NCBI GenBank assembly: GCA_007922225.1
Contig: ML680086.1
Span: forward strand, 10,206,540-10,270,539
DNA: 64,000 bases
Source: Emydura subglobosa
Lineage: Eukaryota > Chordata > Testudines > Chelidae
Direction: 5' to 3'
The translations under genes and the position numbers were made by a program. Each line of letters begins with the position of its first letter. The first letter of the stretch is position 1. Below the pieces are notes generated by a model. That model ran no database searches and was not told where the DNA came from. It saw only the letters and a list, made by a program, of their open reading frames with translations. Shown here in pieces: positions 1-12,700 of the stretch.

Positions 1-510
1 ATATGCTCACATGATTCACATGCTGCAGATATAATCTCTTTGTACCAGGGAGAATGCTAGAAAGAGGATGGAGTTTGTCAGTGCAGTCAAGTTTCCCATG
101 GTAGACATGGATGGAAGGGCCTCAGAACACATGACAGCTTGTCACCTGATCAGAAATGGGCATATGGTTTAAAATCTATCACCCACATTAATACTGTGAA
201 GACTTCTGCCACACACACAGCTCAGTTCTCTGCTGCCTTGACCCCGGCATAGTCACTTACTTACCCCAGTACCGAACGGCAGCGTTTTACACACACATGG
301 CATTAGTGTGAATAACAGTGCAAAATGCAGAGTAATGGAGACGTATGCCCATGGGTCTGAGTGATGGTTTCATGCACCATCTCCTCAAAGCAGAACTCTT
401 CTTACTGAGGCACGTGGGTTTGAGTAGAGACACTGACGGTGGAAAAAGCAAATCTGAAAACAAGTACACTCGACGTCCATTCATTCACTTCATTTTACTT
501 TCATTTAAAG
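1..510 (+). other. MYBL2 intron 4, 3' part
   Basis: Non-coding DNA left of the first exon. The preceding exon (start of R2) is not present. No repeat is recognised. Confidence 0.7.
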
Positions 511-731
511 GTAATTGAATTGGTTAAAAAATTCGGCACAAAGCAATGGACACTGATAGCAAAGTACCTGAAAGGCAGGCTGGGGAAGCAGTGCCGGGAA
601 CGCTGGCACAACCACCTGAACCCTGAGGTGAAGAAGTCATCGTGGACGGAGGAGGAGGACCGAATTATTTTTGAGGCCCACAAAGTTCTGGGGAACCGCT
701 GGGCTGAGATTGCCAAGCTGCTGCCTGGGAG
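511..731 (+). CDS. MYBL2: MYBL2 exon 5: end of R2 and most of R3
   Basis: The exon opens after TCATTTAAAG with Val-Ile-Glu-Leu and closes before donor GTAGGG at 732. It encodes the second and third helices of Myb repeat R2 ([10 protein letters not shown], then [15 protein letters not shown]) and R3 from [13 protein letters not shown] to LLPGR. The regularly spaced tryptophans of the Myb fold are visible at KQW, ERW, SSW and NRW. It ends after two bases of an Arg codon (AG), completed by the first G of the next exon. The reading frame also runs upstream past the acceptor, but that stretch is intronic because it does not continue R2. Confidence 0.95.
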
Positions 732-3700
732 GTAGGGTCCTTGCCTGATGCTAATGCCTTAAGAGTCAGATAGGCTGTAGAGATACGTGTACTGAGGGAT
801 GCTGAGAGCATGACCTAGAAACAAATATGGATTCTCAGTTGCATTTTAGAGCTGGTGGCTCTTGATCACGGTTAATTGGGGCTTTTCTCTCCAGGACTGA
901 CAATGCTGTGAAGAACCACTGGAACTCCACCATCAAACGGAAAGTGGACACGGGAGGTTTCCTCAGTGAAACGAAAGAATCTGAGCCCCTGTATTTGTTG
1001 GTGGAGGTGGAGGGTGAAGAAAGCCAAAGTGCCCAGAGTGCCGGGAACCAGGTACTGCGCCAAGTGAATCAGCTGATAAAATCTTATAGTGAAAGAGCTT
1101 GTATTTTGGTTGGTGGTGGGATATGTTTATTGTTCTGTTCACGCAGCTCAGAGACATTTAGCCATCGCCATGCTGCCCTTCAGAACGGATATGCCAAAGC
1201 TGTGCGTTTGGCTGTGCTGTCTGTACCCACTAACATGCCCTGCTCTAACCCAGGAGTAGAACCCAGGAATCCTGATTCCCAAATCTCCTCTCCTGCCTAG
1301 AAAATAGTTGTGTAAGCCACTGGCATAGTGCGTGTTCTGTTCTGTTAGCTGGTCCATATAGAGGATAACGGGCTGCTTCTTTGAGCTCAAGTGGGTGAGG
1401 TCTGTGATGTGGATCTAAAGATTCTGGGTTCAAACCCTGATGATGATGATGTATGTTTGTGTGGGGGGAGGGGTGTTCTGTCTTTCTCTTTTTTTAAACC
1501 TATGAAATTACATACACAAACCTACCTTAAAAGAACGTTAAGTCATGTTCTCTAAAGTTAGGACTGACTTAAGGTCACCTCTGTAGCCTGAATTCAGGTA
1601 CTGTGTGCGTGTATGCATTATGGCACAGACTTCAATTACATGATCAGACCCTAATTGTTTTACAAGACTCCTTCATTTGGGGCAGAGGACTGTAAGAAGA
1701 GCAAGGATGCTCTGCTATGCTTAAGACACTGGACTGGGGTCCAGGGAGCAGGGTTATATTCCTGGCTCTGCCACACATTTCCCATATGATGCTGACAAGA
1801 TGCCAGCGCAGTGCATATGCACGAGGAGACTGAACTAAGATTGCAAGGGGGGGGCTCAATCTTGGCACTCCCTGATCTTGAGAGCTTGACTTTGCAACCT
1901 TAGTGTTCTTTTCATATATGGCTTTTGTGTTGGTGTTTCAAAGAAAATCCTGCCGGCTAGCTGGCCTGCTGAGACCTTGGAAGTAAAGGAAGAAGAAGCC
2001 ACTGACTTCCAGGAGCTGCCCTCAGAGCAGCCAGCTGCAGCGCTCGTAGAGAACATTGCCAGGGATGTCCCAGAAGACGTGGCGCCTGAAGATGCCTCAG
2101 TGGACAGCACCTCTCCATACAGATGGGCTGCTGACACTGCCAACTACTTGAGCCTGGCTTCGGTGCCGGTCTTTACGGAAGCTCTGGACATGATAGAATC
2201 GGTAAGAGTGGAACAACGTCTAGTCTCCTAATGTTTACCTCGGAGAGGGAGGCACATGGTGTGGCCCAGTCCCGCCGCCGCCCCCCCCCCAAGCGATCCT
2301 TGGTGATGCATTGGTTTCAGTGGGGCTGCTTGCGTGAGTAAAGGCTCCAGGCTTGGGCTCTCTGGAGATTCGTTGTGGGTTCTCACCACCCACTTCCAAG
2401 CCCGAGATAGGGCTCTGTGCCTGCACCAGAGAGCAAGGAACCCCACCTGCTCTTCTTCAGGGGCTGCCTGTAATTTGGATCCAGGCTCACGGGAGTCAGC
2501 GGAGACAGGGTGTCCTACCCCGGGAGTGCTCGGGTGCGGCAGGGAATGGCAGGGAGTAGGCGGAGCCAAATCACTACCCTCTAGGAGCAGGGAGAAATTA
2601 TGCCTGCGCGGGGCGTCTCGGTGGCCAGCTGCCTCCTGGAATGCTGCTGGGGGATGCCTTTTATGTAGCACCCCGTGCTCAGGGCTGCGATCAAAGTCCC
2701 AACCTCGTCCTCAGTTTATGTCAACCTGAAGTCAGTTACACAGCAAAAGTGTAAACCTTCTCACAGGAGTGTGGCTGACTGGCTAGCCCCAGCCAGTCTG
2801 CCTCACGGCCGCTGCACAGAGCATATCTAAGAGGGGTTAGATTAAAATATCAGTGGGACTTGGCCGTCTTGTTCAAAATGGACCCTCTTCGGCTTTCAAG
2901 GCAGCTGGCTTAGCTGACTGACCTTCCTCTTCAGGGAGGATGTTAGATTTGGGGAATGTGGCCCCATTTGGATCCTTACAGATGTGGGGCAAAGAGCGAA
3001 GGACTGAATCACGATTGCACTGTCCATTGGCAAAGCTGTGTGGGGACCAGGACTGAAGTATCTGGGGAGAAGCTAGCCAGAATAGAGGGGCGTTGACTGA
3101 CCTTTGTGGGAGAAGCTTGGGCTGAGAATCTCCAAGCTGCCTGGGGAGTTTGGGTGTCCAGTTCCTATTACATTTATTGGGAATTGGGTTTCCAGATCTC
3201 TTAAGCAGATTCAAAAATCTCAGCCTTGTAGAAAAACTGTCTGTGTTTTCCTAGGCTTGGCCTACACTTAAAGGTTAGGTTGACAGCTACCACCCTCGAC
3301 CAGTTTAGACTCAGCTATGTCAAGAAGAGTGCTTCCATCGACATGGCTACCATCATTTGGGGAGATGGTGTTCCTACACCGATGGAAAAACTCCTGTCTG
3401 TGTAGGCCAGTGGTTTTCAACCTGTGGTCCATGGAGCCCGTCCCCAGACTGTGTCTAAGGGATCTGTGCAAGGTTGTCGTTACCATAGAACAGTGGTTTT
3501 CAACCTGTGGTCTCTCTTGTCTGGCAGGACCCGGATGGGTGGTGTGACCTGACTCACTTTGACCTGCCCGAGGATCCAGCCACTGGCAGCAGCAGCAGCA
3601 GCAACAGCCCCGTCAGGCAAGTGCCCAGCAAACGCCCCACTCCTCTGCCTCACGTGACAGAGTATCGCCTGGATGGCCACACTATTTCCGACCTGAGCAA

Positions 3701-6700
3701 AAGCAGCAAGGGCGAACTGATCCCCATCTCCCCCCGGTCAGAGGTGAGCTCGGGCACGCCACCCTCTGTGCTCAAGAGGCAGAAGAAGAGGAAGATCTCC
3801 CTCTCACCTGTCACAGAGAACACCAGCTACTCCTTTGTAGACTCCTGTAATAGCATGACACCCAAGAGCACCCCTGTCAAGGCACTGCCCTTCTCCCCAT
3901 CCCAGGTATGTAGCTCGATGGGAATCAGGCACAGCTGTTTCTGTGGCTGTCTACTAGGGATGCTCCACGCGTGAATCAACAAGAACTAGAGGGTCTGTGC
4001 GGATAATTTATTTATTGGCCATAGTGCAATTGACACGGATCAGCTCTGTTTGCTTGTTATTTATCATGCCACTTGCCTTGAAATGGGCATTGCCAGTCTG
4101 TAGGATGGCAGTGGGATTCTGTCCTATGCAGGCTCTTATCCTGCGTTCAGCACCTTAGCATCTGAGCACCTTCCCAGAGCACATTAAGCTGCATAACGAG
4201 GCATCCATCCCGTGTTTGTTCTCTCATCCTTTCTCTGGGTGGAGAAGCGTGCGCAATGGAGTGTCTTGCTTTGGGAGGCAGTGGGTTTTCAAAATATAAT
4301 GATACCTGTTGCTCCTTGTTAGAGAAGGTCCGGTCAGAAAAATGCCTTGGGAGCAGGAAATGGTGAGGTTTGTGAAGGTTCTTCGTTCTTGGGGCAGCTC
4401 GGACCAGCCCCTGGAGCAATGGTTCTCAACCCGTGGCCTGCATTGTGCCCCAATCAGCACACAGCTGTGGCCCATGTGACATCCGCAGGGCCATACAGGC
4501 AGTATCGGATGCAGCCCACAATGGTAAGTAGGTTGAGAATCACTGCCCTGGAGGAAGCTGGCCAGCCTCGCTGCTATTTGTGCAAAGTGACTGTCTCTCC
4601 CCTGCTGAGACACAGGACTGGGGCTCTCTGTCCAGCAGTGGGCATTAGACATACCGTGGGAGATGGGGCGTGTGAGTAACGAGGGTACCCGTTCAGCTAA
4701 ACTGAGGGGCACACTGAGGGCCTGCAGTAGGGCAGGTAGAGACACTCCCACCTGCCTCTTCACCCACAATCAAACTGCAGATGAGATTTACTGGGGCATC
4801 CCCACTACTAGGAAGCTGCCTGGCTGATTGCTGGGCAGCACCAGCACAGCGTCAGTGTGGTGTATGCAAGATGCCTGATCGTGGTGGGGCGGGTGTTCCC
4901 CAAAGAGCAGCAGTGCAGAAGAAACTGTCCCTGTGCAGTCCAGGGGCTGTAATCCAAGCCCTCTCCTCCTCCTCCTCCTCCGCAGCTGCTGCTCTAAGGA
5001 GAATTCTTGGTGCGGCAAGGACAAGCCCTAACTTGGGTTCTTACTCCAGTGTTGGTCCTACCCCAACTCCCATCCACATGCTTGCTCGAGGGTGGTGACG
5101 CTTTTTATCCGGGCTCCCTCACCTCAAGTGCTGCCCACATTCAAGCTGCTAATGCAGCAGCTCAGCAGTGGGTATGCAGGCCTCCAGTGCCTTCCCACAA
5201 TTCCCCTGGGCTGTTACTTACTCCCTGCTAGTGAACCAGAGTCACCCACCTGTTCATCTATAGCCCAGTGTGGTGTCTGAGCCGTACATTTGCTCACGGC
5301 TTGCTGTACCTGCAACACTGCTACATTTTTACTGCGCGTCCACAGCATGTGAACAGAAGAGACAGTGGCCAGGACATCTTCCCAGCATGCTGCCAGCTGG
5401 CCAGAGGCTGACCCCATCCGTGATCCTGGTGCTTTGAGGCCAGCACGAGCCATGAGTTCAAGGCCAGGACCGGAAATCTACACTTCTGCGATGCAAACAC
5501 CTGAGTTAATTTTGCAGTGAAGACATTCCCTTAGGTTGTGAGTTCTTTGGGGCAGGGACTATTGCTGTTGCTTATTCTGTGTTTGTACTGGGCTTAACAC
5601 AATTTTATCATTGTTTGTGTTATTATAGCACTGAGGAGTCCTAGTTATTGACAAGGACCCCTTTGTGCTAGGTGCTGTACAAACACTGAAAAACAAGACA
5701 GTCCCTGCCCTAAAGACCTTGCAGTCTAAATATATGAGACAAGAGACAACAGATGGAGACAGAGAGATGGGAGAGTACAAGGAAACAATGAGGTCATGTC
5801 TGCATTACAAAATTAAGTCAATCTAAATTATGTCGGCACACATCACATTGCTTGCGCGTGTCCACATTTTGCTAGCTGTGTTGGAGGTGCACGTCCTCAC
5901 TAGAAGTGCTTGTATTGATTGTGTTGTCAGTGTGAGGCATTGAGGAAAGGCTCCTGAAAACCAGTAACCATTGACATGAGCAACCTAACATCGACCTTGA
6001 CTCCGTGTTGCTTGTGGAGGTGGAGTTATTAGGTCGGTGTAGCTGAGCAGTTACGTCGGCCGGAGTGAAATTTAAGTGTAGACGCTTCTGTAGTTAAGTT
6101 GACGTAAGCTGACTTGCATTGACGTAACTCTGTCCTGTAGACTAGGCCTGAGGCAATACTGGTCAGCATGACAGGCCATGGTCTCAGCACATCAGCTGCC
6201 TAACTATAGTCAAGGGTTTTTTTTGGTAGGTATCACTGCAAAGGAAAGATTTAAAGAGGAATGCAGGGGACAATTGGCCTTCCGGCACTACCGAACTATA
6301 CATGTGTAACCTCCCCAGGCAGACCTTGTGTGTGGTCATGCTTCCCTCTGGTCCCTGACCAGCACAGAGGATAAGAGCCAGTTACTCCTTTTAGCTGATG
6401 TGGTGGAGGCCTGTGGATTTTGGTGCAGAGTGTCTCATGATTTCTCCCTTCTGATGGCCCTGATGGGTTCATCGTCCTCCTCTCTGTACATCACTGTGGC
6501 AATGTTAGAGCCGTCCTGGGAGGCAGTGCAGGATCCCCCATTTTCACAGGCACAGAGATCATGGGTTACTGCCTCACAGTGACTCCGTGGCAGAGCTGGG
6601 CAGAAAGCTGATCTCTCGATACCCAGCAACCACAAGGTTCCTCCAACCGCAAGGTTGGTCTCCTGCAGTGAATGTAACAAAAATAACTCTTGCCCTGAGT

Positions 6701-9700
6701 GGTATAAGAGCGTGGGGAGCATCTGGAGGGCATTTTCTTCGCTGGCCTCGTCTTCCCTAGGAATAATGGCATGTCCTTACCGTGAATTACGAGCATGGGG
6801 TAAAAGCCTGATGAAGAGGAGGCAGTGTGTGGTTTTAACATGAGTTACCAGGCTGAGTTAAAGACTCTGGGAAAGCATAGGCTTTACTTGACCTGCTAAC
6901 TCGTGTGAAAACCACAAGCTGCCCCGTCTTCACTAGCACTTACCTTGTGCTAACTCAAGGTAGCCAGCACACCTTTTCCCCCTGGGGCCTTGCTAGACAC
7001 ACACGTACAGCTGTAACGACATCCATGTAAAAAAGCAGTATATGCACACCCTACGCCCATGTGTGGACGCAGCTGAGCTGGTACACTTATATTGGCATAT
7101 CTATCCCCATAAGCTATGAAGAGAAATAAGCTGCACTGCTATAAGGCACCTTTATCCTGCATCCATACTAGGATATATAAAACTGCATCCATACTAGGTT
7201 AAAAAAATCACCCCCCCCCAACTGACATAGTTATCGGGGTTCAAAAACTGTGTGTGGATCAGGGCAAAGTCTGGATCTCCTGTTCTGTGGAGGGGAATAT
7301 TTTTTACCATATTGGTAGCAAAAATACTTATCAGTCAGTGTGCTAGCTCCTTTTTTAAATGCAGTAGAACTATCATAATCTAATGGCTAGTGATAGCCTT
7401 GTGTTTCCCAGCCTGCTAAGTGTGTTCTCTGTGTTTCATTCTTTCCCTCGCTTGGCAGTTCTTAAACTTCTGGACCAAACAGGACACACTGGAGTTGGAA
7501 AACCCGTCCCTGACCTCCACGCCCGTGTGCAGTCAGAAAGTGATAGTGACCACCCCGCTCCACAGGGACAAGACTCCGCTGCATCAGAAAAACTCAGCGT
7601 AAGGCATGCCCCATCCCGGTTTGCATCACACCACAGGGAGGCTTGCCCATCCCAGGAATGGTGTCCTGTAGCTGTGGCATCCCCAGGGGAAGGAAAGGGT
7701 GGCTGCAAATCATGGGCTTTATCTCATTTTCGAGTCCCACAGGTGCATTCTGGTTTTTGGGAGGGCTGCTGTATTGTAATGTATGTTAATGGTGAATTGT
7801 GGGCTGAACCTGCTGAAGCAAAGGTGTCTGACTGTAAAGTGGGCTAGAGTATTTAAAGTGAGCAAGGCAAGTTTGTAGAGGCGGGGCCCGGAAGGGGGAA
7901 GTCCTGCCAGTGGGATCTGCTCATGGTGATGAAGTGCCTCTTACCAAAGCAGTTTCTTCCGCATGCTGCTGGGTGCGCCTCTCGCACATTCTGGCTGGAA
8001 GGGCATTCAGCTGGAAGGGTCAGCTCGGAAGCCATTTCTTGGATTATGTTCTGCCCTTCATCTTCAAAGGCAGGGAAATATTTCACACCTTCACCCACCG
8101 CTCAGCTGGTGGATTACTCTTAAGTGCCCAGTCCTGGTGCTCCTGGTGCTAGAACCTGCTCTGTCTGCACAGGATGAAGCTTTTGCTTCTGTGCACATGT
8201 CTGTCTGGGGAATATTACTGGGCTAAGGGCCTGGTGGTAGACAGGGCTTTCCAGACGCCTGTAATTCCGCCCCGCTGTGTGGAGTCAATAGGTGTATCCC
8301 CTGCCTGACAGACAATTCATGAAGCATGCTGCCCTCTTAAGCCTGGTCCACCCTGGGAAATGGATGGGCATAGCTTTTCCAGAGTAACTTTCCCACGTGG
8401 ACACTCAGTTCCAGATTAAAAGTCACTTTATCCCACAATAATCACTCCACTCACAAAGCAGGATAACTGTGCCGGAATAAAATTGCATTTATTCCAGAAG
8501 AGCATCCACATGGGGGAGTTATTCCAGAATATCTTAACTGTGGCTGAATAGCTGTGCTGGTCCATTTCCCCCATGTAGACATTAGAATGCATTACCTAGC
8601 ATTGTCTGAGCCAGAGCCTTTCCTGCAGCCCCATGCGTTGCGTGCCCAAGATCAGAGTGAGACGGGTGGGTGGGAGAGGGATGGGCTGTGTGTGCGGATC
8701 TGTGCGTCACCCACCTTGGTGACTGAAAAGTGGTCGCCAGGACATCTGATATTGATGCTGACTGAATAATGCCTGGCTCTGTCAGAGCGGCTTGGGTGGC
8801 GCTGCCAGAGACCATGTCTGCTATTCCATTGCTCTTTAGCACCTGCTTTTCTCCCCCCAACCAAGTCCCTTGAGCACAGCCAACCAGGCAGCAGGAGCCT
8901 CCTCATGTCATCCCTGCTATTGTGATGTCAGAGCCCGGTTGCTGTGTCTGGAGTGGCAAGGGGTTTCTGTGCTCTCAGAAGGTGGGGCTGTGCGGACCTT
9001 GGGCTGGACGACCAGAGCATGCTTCCGTCTCTTGTGGGGGGAACGCTGGGGGACACACCTGCATGCTGTGCTCTGCTCCTGAACTCCTCTCTCTCTGCTG
9101 GCAGGTTTGTCACCCCAGATCAGAAATACGTAGTGGACAACACGCCCCATACGCCCACGCCTTTTAAGAACGCCCTGGAAAAGTACGGCGCAATGAGGCC
9201 ACTGGTGTGTATTGAACCAACACGCATGCCCATCCTAGCATCGTCCAGTGCTACTAGCTCTGCTCCCGTAGATCCCCAATGACTAGAGCCCCCCCCCAGC
9301 CTGGCTTCCATCTAAATAGTCACCAAAAATTCCTCCTCACTCTTGAATATGCTGGCATGAACTGCCAGTGCAAGGGCTCTGGGATATGTGGCACCAAAGG
9401 GCCCCTCAGTTAATCTTCGTGCATTTCTGTTTGCGTTGTTAACGTTACCAGGGTGCTCGGGTATGGGGCACTCTCCTTGACTGAGATGGGGTGACAGTGG
9501 GGGGTCTAAAATGGCATGGTGAATATGCTCCAATAAGCAACCACAGGACTGAGATACTTTGTAAGCCCCCTGTGTTCATGATGCAGCTTTTGGTTCCTTC
9601 ATGAGCCTGAAAAGAAACCAACCAAATGGTTTGTCTCCTGTGGGTTTAGCAGTTGTATGGGACTCCCCATCGACTGGAGACCTTGTACCTATTCCAGAAT

Positions 9701-12700
9701 AACCAGCGATGCTGTGTAGACCAGCTGGGAAGTCAGACTATGGGTCTGGCACCCCTTGCCTGCCAAACAAGTGTCTGAGATTGTTGATGCACTTGATCTC
9801 TTGAAGCTTCTGCTGTGGGGTCCTGTATCTCCGCTCCATCAAGATTCTGTATAGAGGCCAGGCTGGCAGATCTCTCCTGTCATTCACACAAAGAAATGAA
9901 CAATGGCCCTGCACTGTGAGCTGCAGTGGGATGTCTCCACTGAGGTTCATCTGCAGTGTAAATGCTGACACGTATATGTAGTCTGCCCTGTAAATCCTGA
10001 CAAAGCATCCTGTGCTGTGTCCCCCCCGATGTCATTCACCCCAGCCGCAGACCCCTCACCTGGAAGAAGACTTGAAGGAAGTGCTCCGGAGCGAAGCTGG
10101 CATCGAGTTGATCATAGAGGATGACATGAAGCCTGAGAAACAGAAAAGGAAACAAGGAGTGAGTGTCGCGTCTTACAGCTGCTATCACGCTGTCCCTGCT
10201 GTGATCCTGCTGGGTCTCTCATGCAGGGTTGGGCCAGGGCAGTGCTGGGGTGGAGAGTCTGAGGAAAGCCCAGGTGCTGCAGGGAAGTTGGTGGTTTAGT
10301 TGCTGGCACCCTTCCTGCTAAGGGTCTGATTCCGCAGAGCACTTGAGCACATGCTTAACTTTAAGCACGACAGTCCCACTGGAGTTAATGGGCTACTCGT
10401 GTGCTCACAGTGTGTCTGGATCGTGGCCTTGCCTGTCCTGACTCAGTGCCCCAGCACGATACTGGCAGGAGTTATCTCTCAGCTCAGACTTAGAACTGAG
10501 GCTCTGAGCACTATGGAGAGTGAAGATCCCCTGTCACTTCTCCCAAGGCTTGGAACGTTAGCCCAGGCCTCCTGGCCCAATTCCGTCTCGGCCCTGCCCT
10601 TCCTGGCTTTGCAGGGATTTCTTTTTTAAAAATGTGTTGTTCTCGGTGCTTGAAACCATACCAATAAAAGCCGTGCCACGTCCCATGGGAGAGAATGGGG
10701 GCCCTTACGTGGGCTGTGACGGTCACAGGAAAGACCCAGCGTTGTTTTCGCTGTCTGTCAATGCTGGACGTGATGTGACTTTCTGCAACCCTCACCTAAA
10801 AGAGCCTCAGGCATTTGAGCTCCCTGTGCCGCGGCACAGGTACCCTAGGTTGCTCATGGCCATTGGTGAGCCCTGCGTCTCCGGATATGTCCCCTGCATC
10901 TGGGATGGTTGGTTTGACTGTTTAAAATACCCTCAGAAGAGAGAGATTGTTCATTCAGAACTTCTGCACCCAGGGCGATTGGGCTTCGTAGTGGGACATG
11001 GGGCCTTTTTGCCCTTGGGTTGTTGTCCCAATGTAGCTGTAAAGAGGTTGCTGTAAAAGCGCTGGCCTGCATGAACCATGCTGGTGAATCTCAGTGGACA
11101 GGCAGCCCCCCCATGAGCCACCCCATCCTCTTGGCAGAGAGTACATGCAGTGCCTGGGACAAAGGGACGGAGCTCCCCACTCAGCACTCTAGAGGTGGCC
11201 CCTCTTGAATAGGCCCTGTGGTGAGGTGGAGTTGGGAAGCTTTTCCCTGCTCTGTAAAGGCAGGCGTTAAGCCACCAGGGGTTGTGGATCTCTGGTCTTT
11301 TAGACCACAGTGAAATACACAGGAAATGTTTTAAAGGCACTAATCCTCCGTGGTGGTCCCCAGCCCCTCACGCCCAAGAAGTTATATACAATGGTGACCT
11401 TTCCCGCTTTCCACAGGACTAGAAAATGCAAGTTCAGCCCCACTTTCCCTGTTGCTATTGCTTTGTCTTCCCTTCAGGCTAGCACTTATGGTTGCCTGCT
11501 TTGCTTCTCTCATGTTTCCCAGCTGCACCGGAGTCCAATCAAGAAGGTCAGGAAGTCTCTCGCCTTGGACATTGTGGATGAGGACGTGAAGCTGACTGTG
11601 TCTGCCATGCCCAAGAACATCTGCTTCAAAAGAGCCCAGGTCAGATGAAGGTGGGGAGGGAAAGCTGGTCACAGACGTTGTGAGAAGTGTGCTTGCATGA
11701 TAAGACGTATCTGTGTGAATGCAGAGGAAGACTTGAGGGGGATATTGGCTGGCTACAAGTGGGATTCCTCTGCAAACATCTCTGAAACACAGGAACAATC
11801 AGAAATGTCAGAGGACAGCTATGAGATCTGGTTGACTATACTGTATTAACTGGAGCTTTAGGTGTGTCAGCAAAACAAATATTTAGTGAGATAAACCTAA
11901 TGATAAGACGGAAAGACTTGCTAGCAACATTGCCTCCCGTCTCCTCTTTTCGCCATCCATGTGGATGTTGTAGCTTGAACTTGGCTGTGCACTTCCTGCC
12001 ACTCTGCTAGGTAATGCACATGGTACTATGTGTATTGGAGAAGGGCTGGCCTTGACTTAGTGTCGTACGCATTGTGCTTTCTGATCCCATTGTAAACCTC
12101 TCCTCTCTGAAGCACTGAATATCTGGAATACTAAATACAACACAACGAAACCCACCAAAATGAGCCCATTCTGTGTGCGTTATTTGCAAGATCAGGTATA
12201 AAAAAAATGGAGCATTTTGGTGAGAGCTCTTGTGAAACATGCAGCTTTTTAGTGAATTTTATTAGACATAGAATCATAGAGTTGGAAGGGACCTCAGGAG
12301 GTCATCTAGTCCAACCCCCTGCTCAAAGCAGGACTAACCTCAGCTAAATAATCCCAGTGAGGGTTTTGTCAAGTCGCAGCTTAAAAACCTCTAAAGATGG
12401 AGATTCCACCACCCCTCTAGGTAACCCATTCCAATGCTTCACCACCCTCCTAGTGAAAAACTTTTTCCTAACGTCCAACCTAGATCTCCCCCACTGCAAT
12501 TTGAGACCATTGCTCCTTGTTCTGTCATCTGCCACCACTGAGAACAGCCTAGCTCCATCCTCCCTGAAACCCCCTTCAGGTAGTTAAAGGCTGCTGTCAA
12601 ATCTCCCCTCGTTCTTCTCTTCTGCAGACTAAACAAGCCTAGTTCCCTCAGCTTCTCCTGAGAAGTCTTGTGCTCCAGCCTCCTAATAATTTTTGTTGCT

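Noticed and set aside
1380..1440. A tRNA gene (B-box-like GGTTCAAACCC)
   Set aside because: No foldable acceptor stem or complete cloverleaf; a SINE remnant fits better.
2228..2729. Overlapping frames of 131-147 codons on both strands in intron 7
   Set aside because: GC-rich intronic DNA with no domain or splice signals and no family similarity.
9205..9282. Extension of MYBL2 exon 10 to a stop in the intron
   Set aside because: The family protein continues in exon 11 (PQTPHLEED), and a GTGTGT donor sits at the predicted end. An intron-retained isoform is possible but unsupported.
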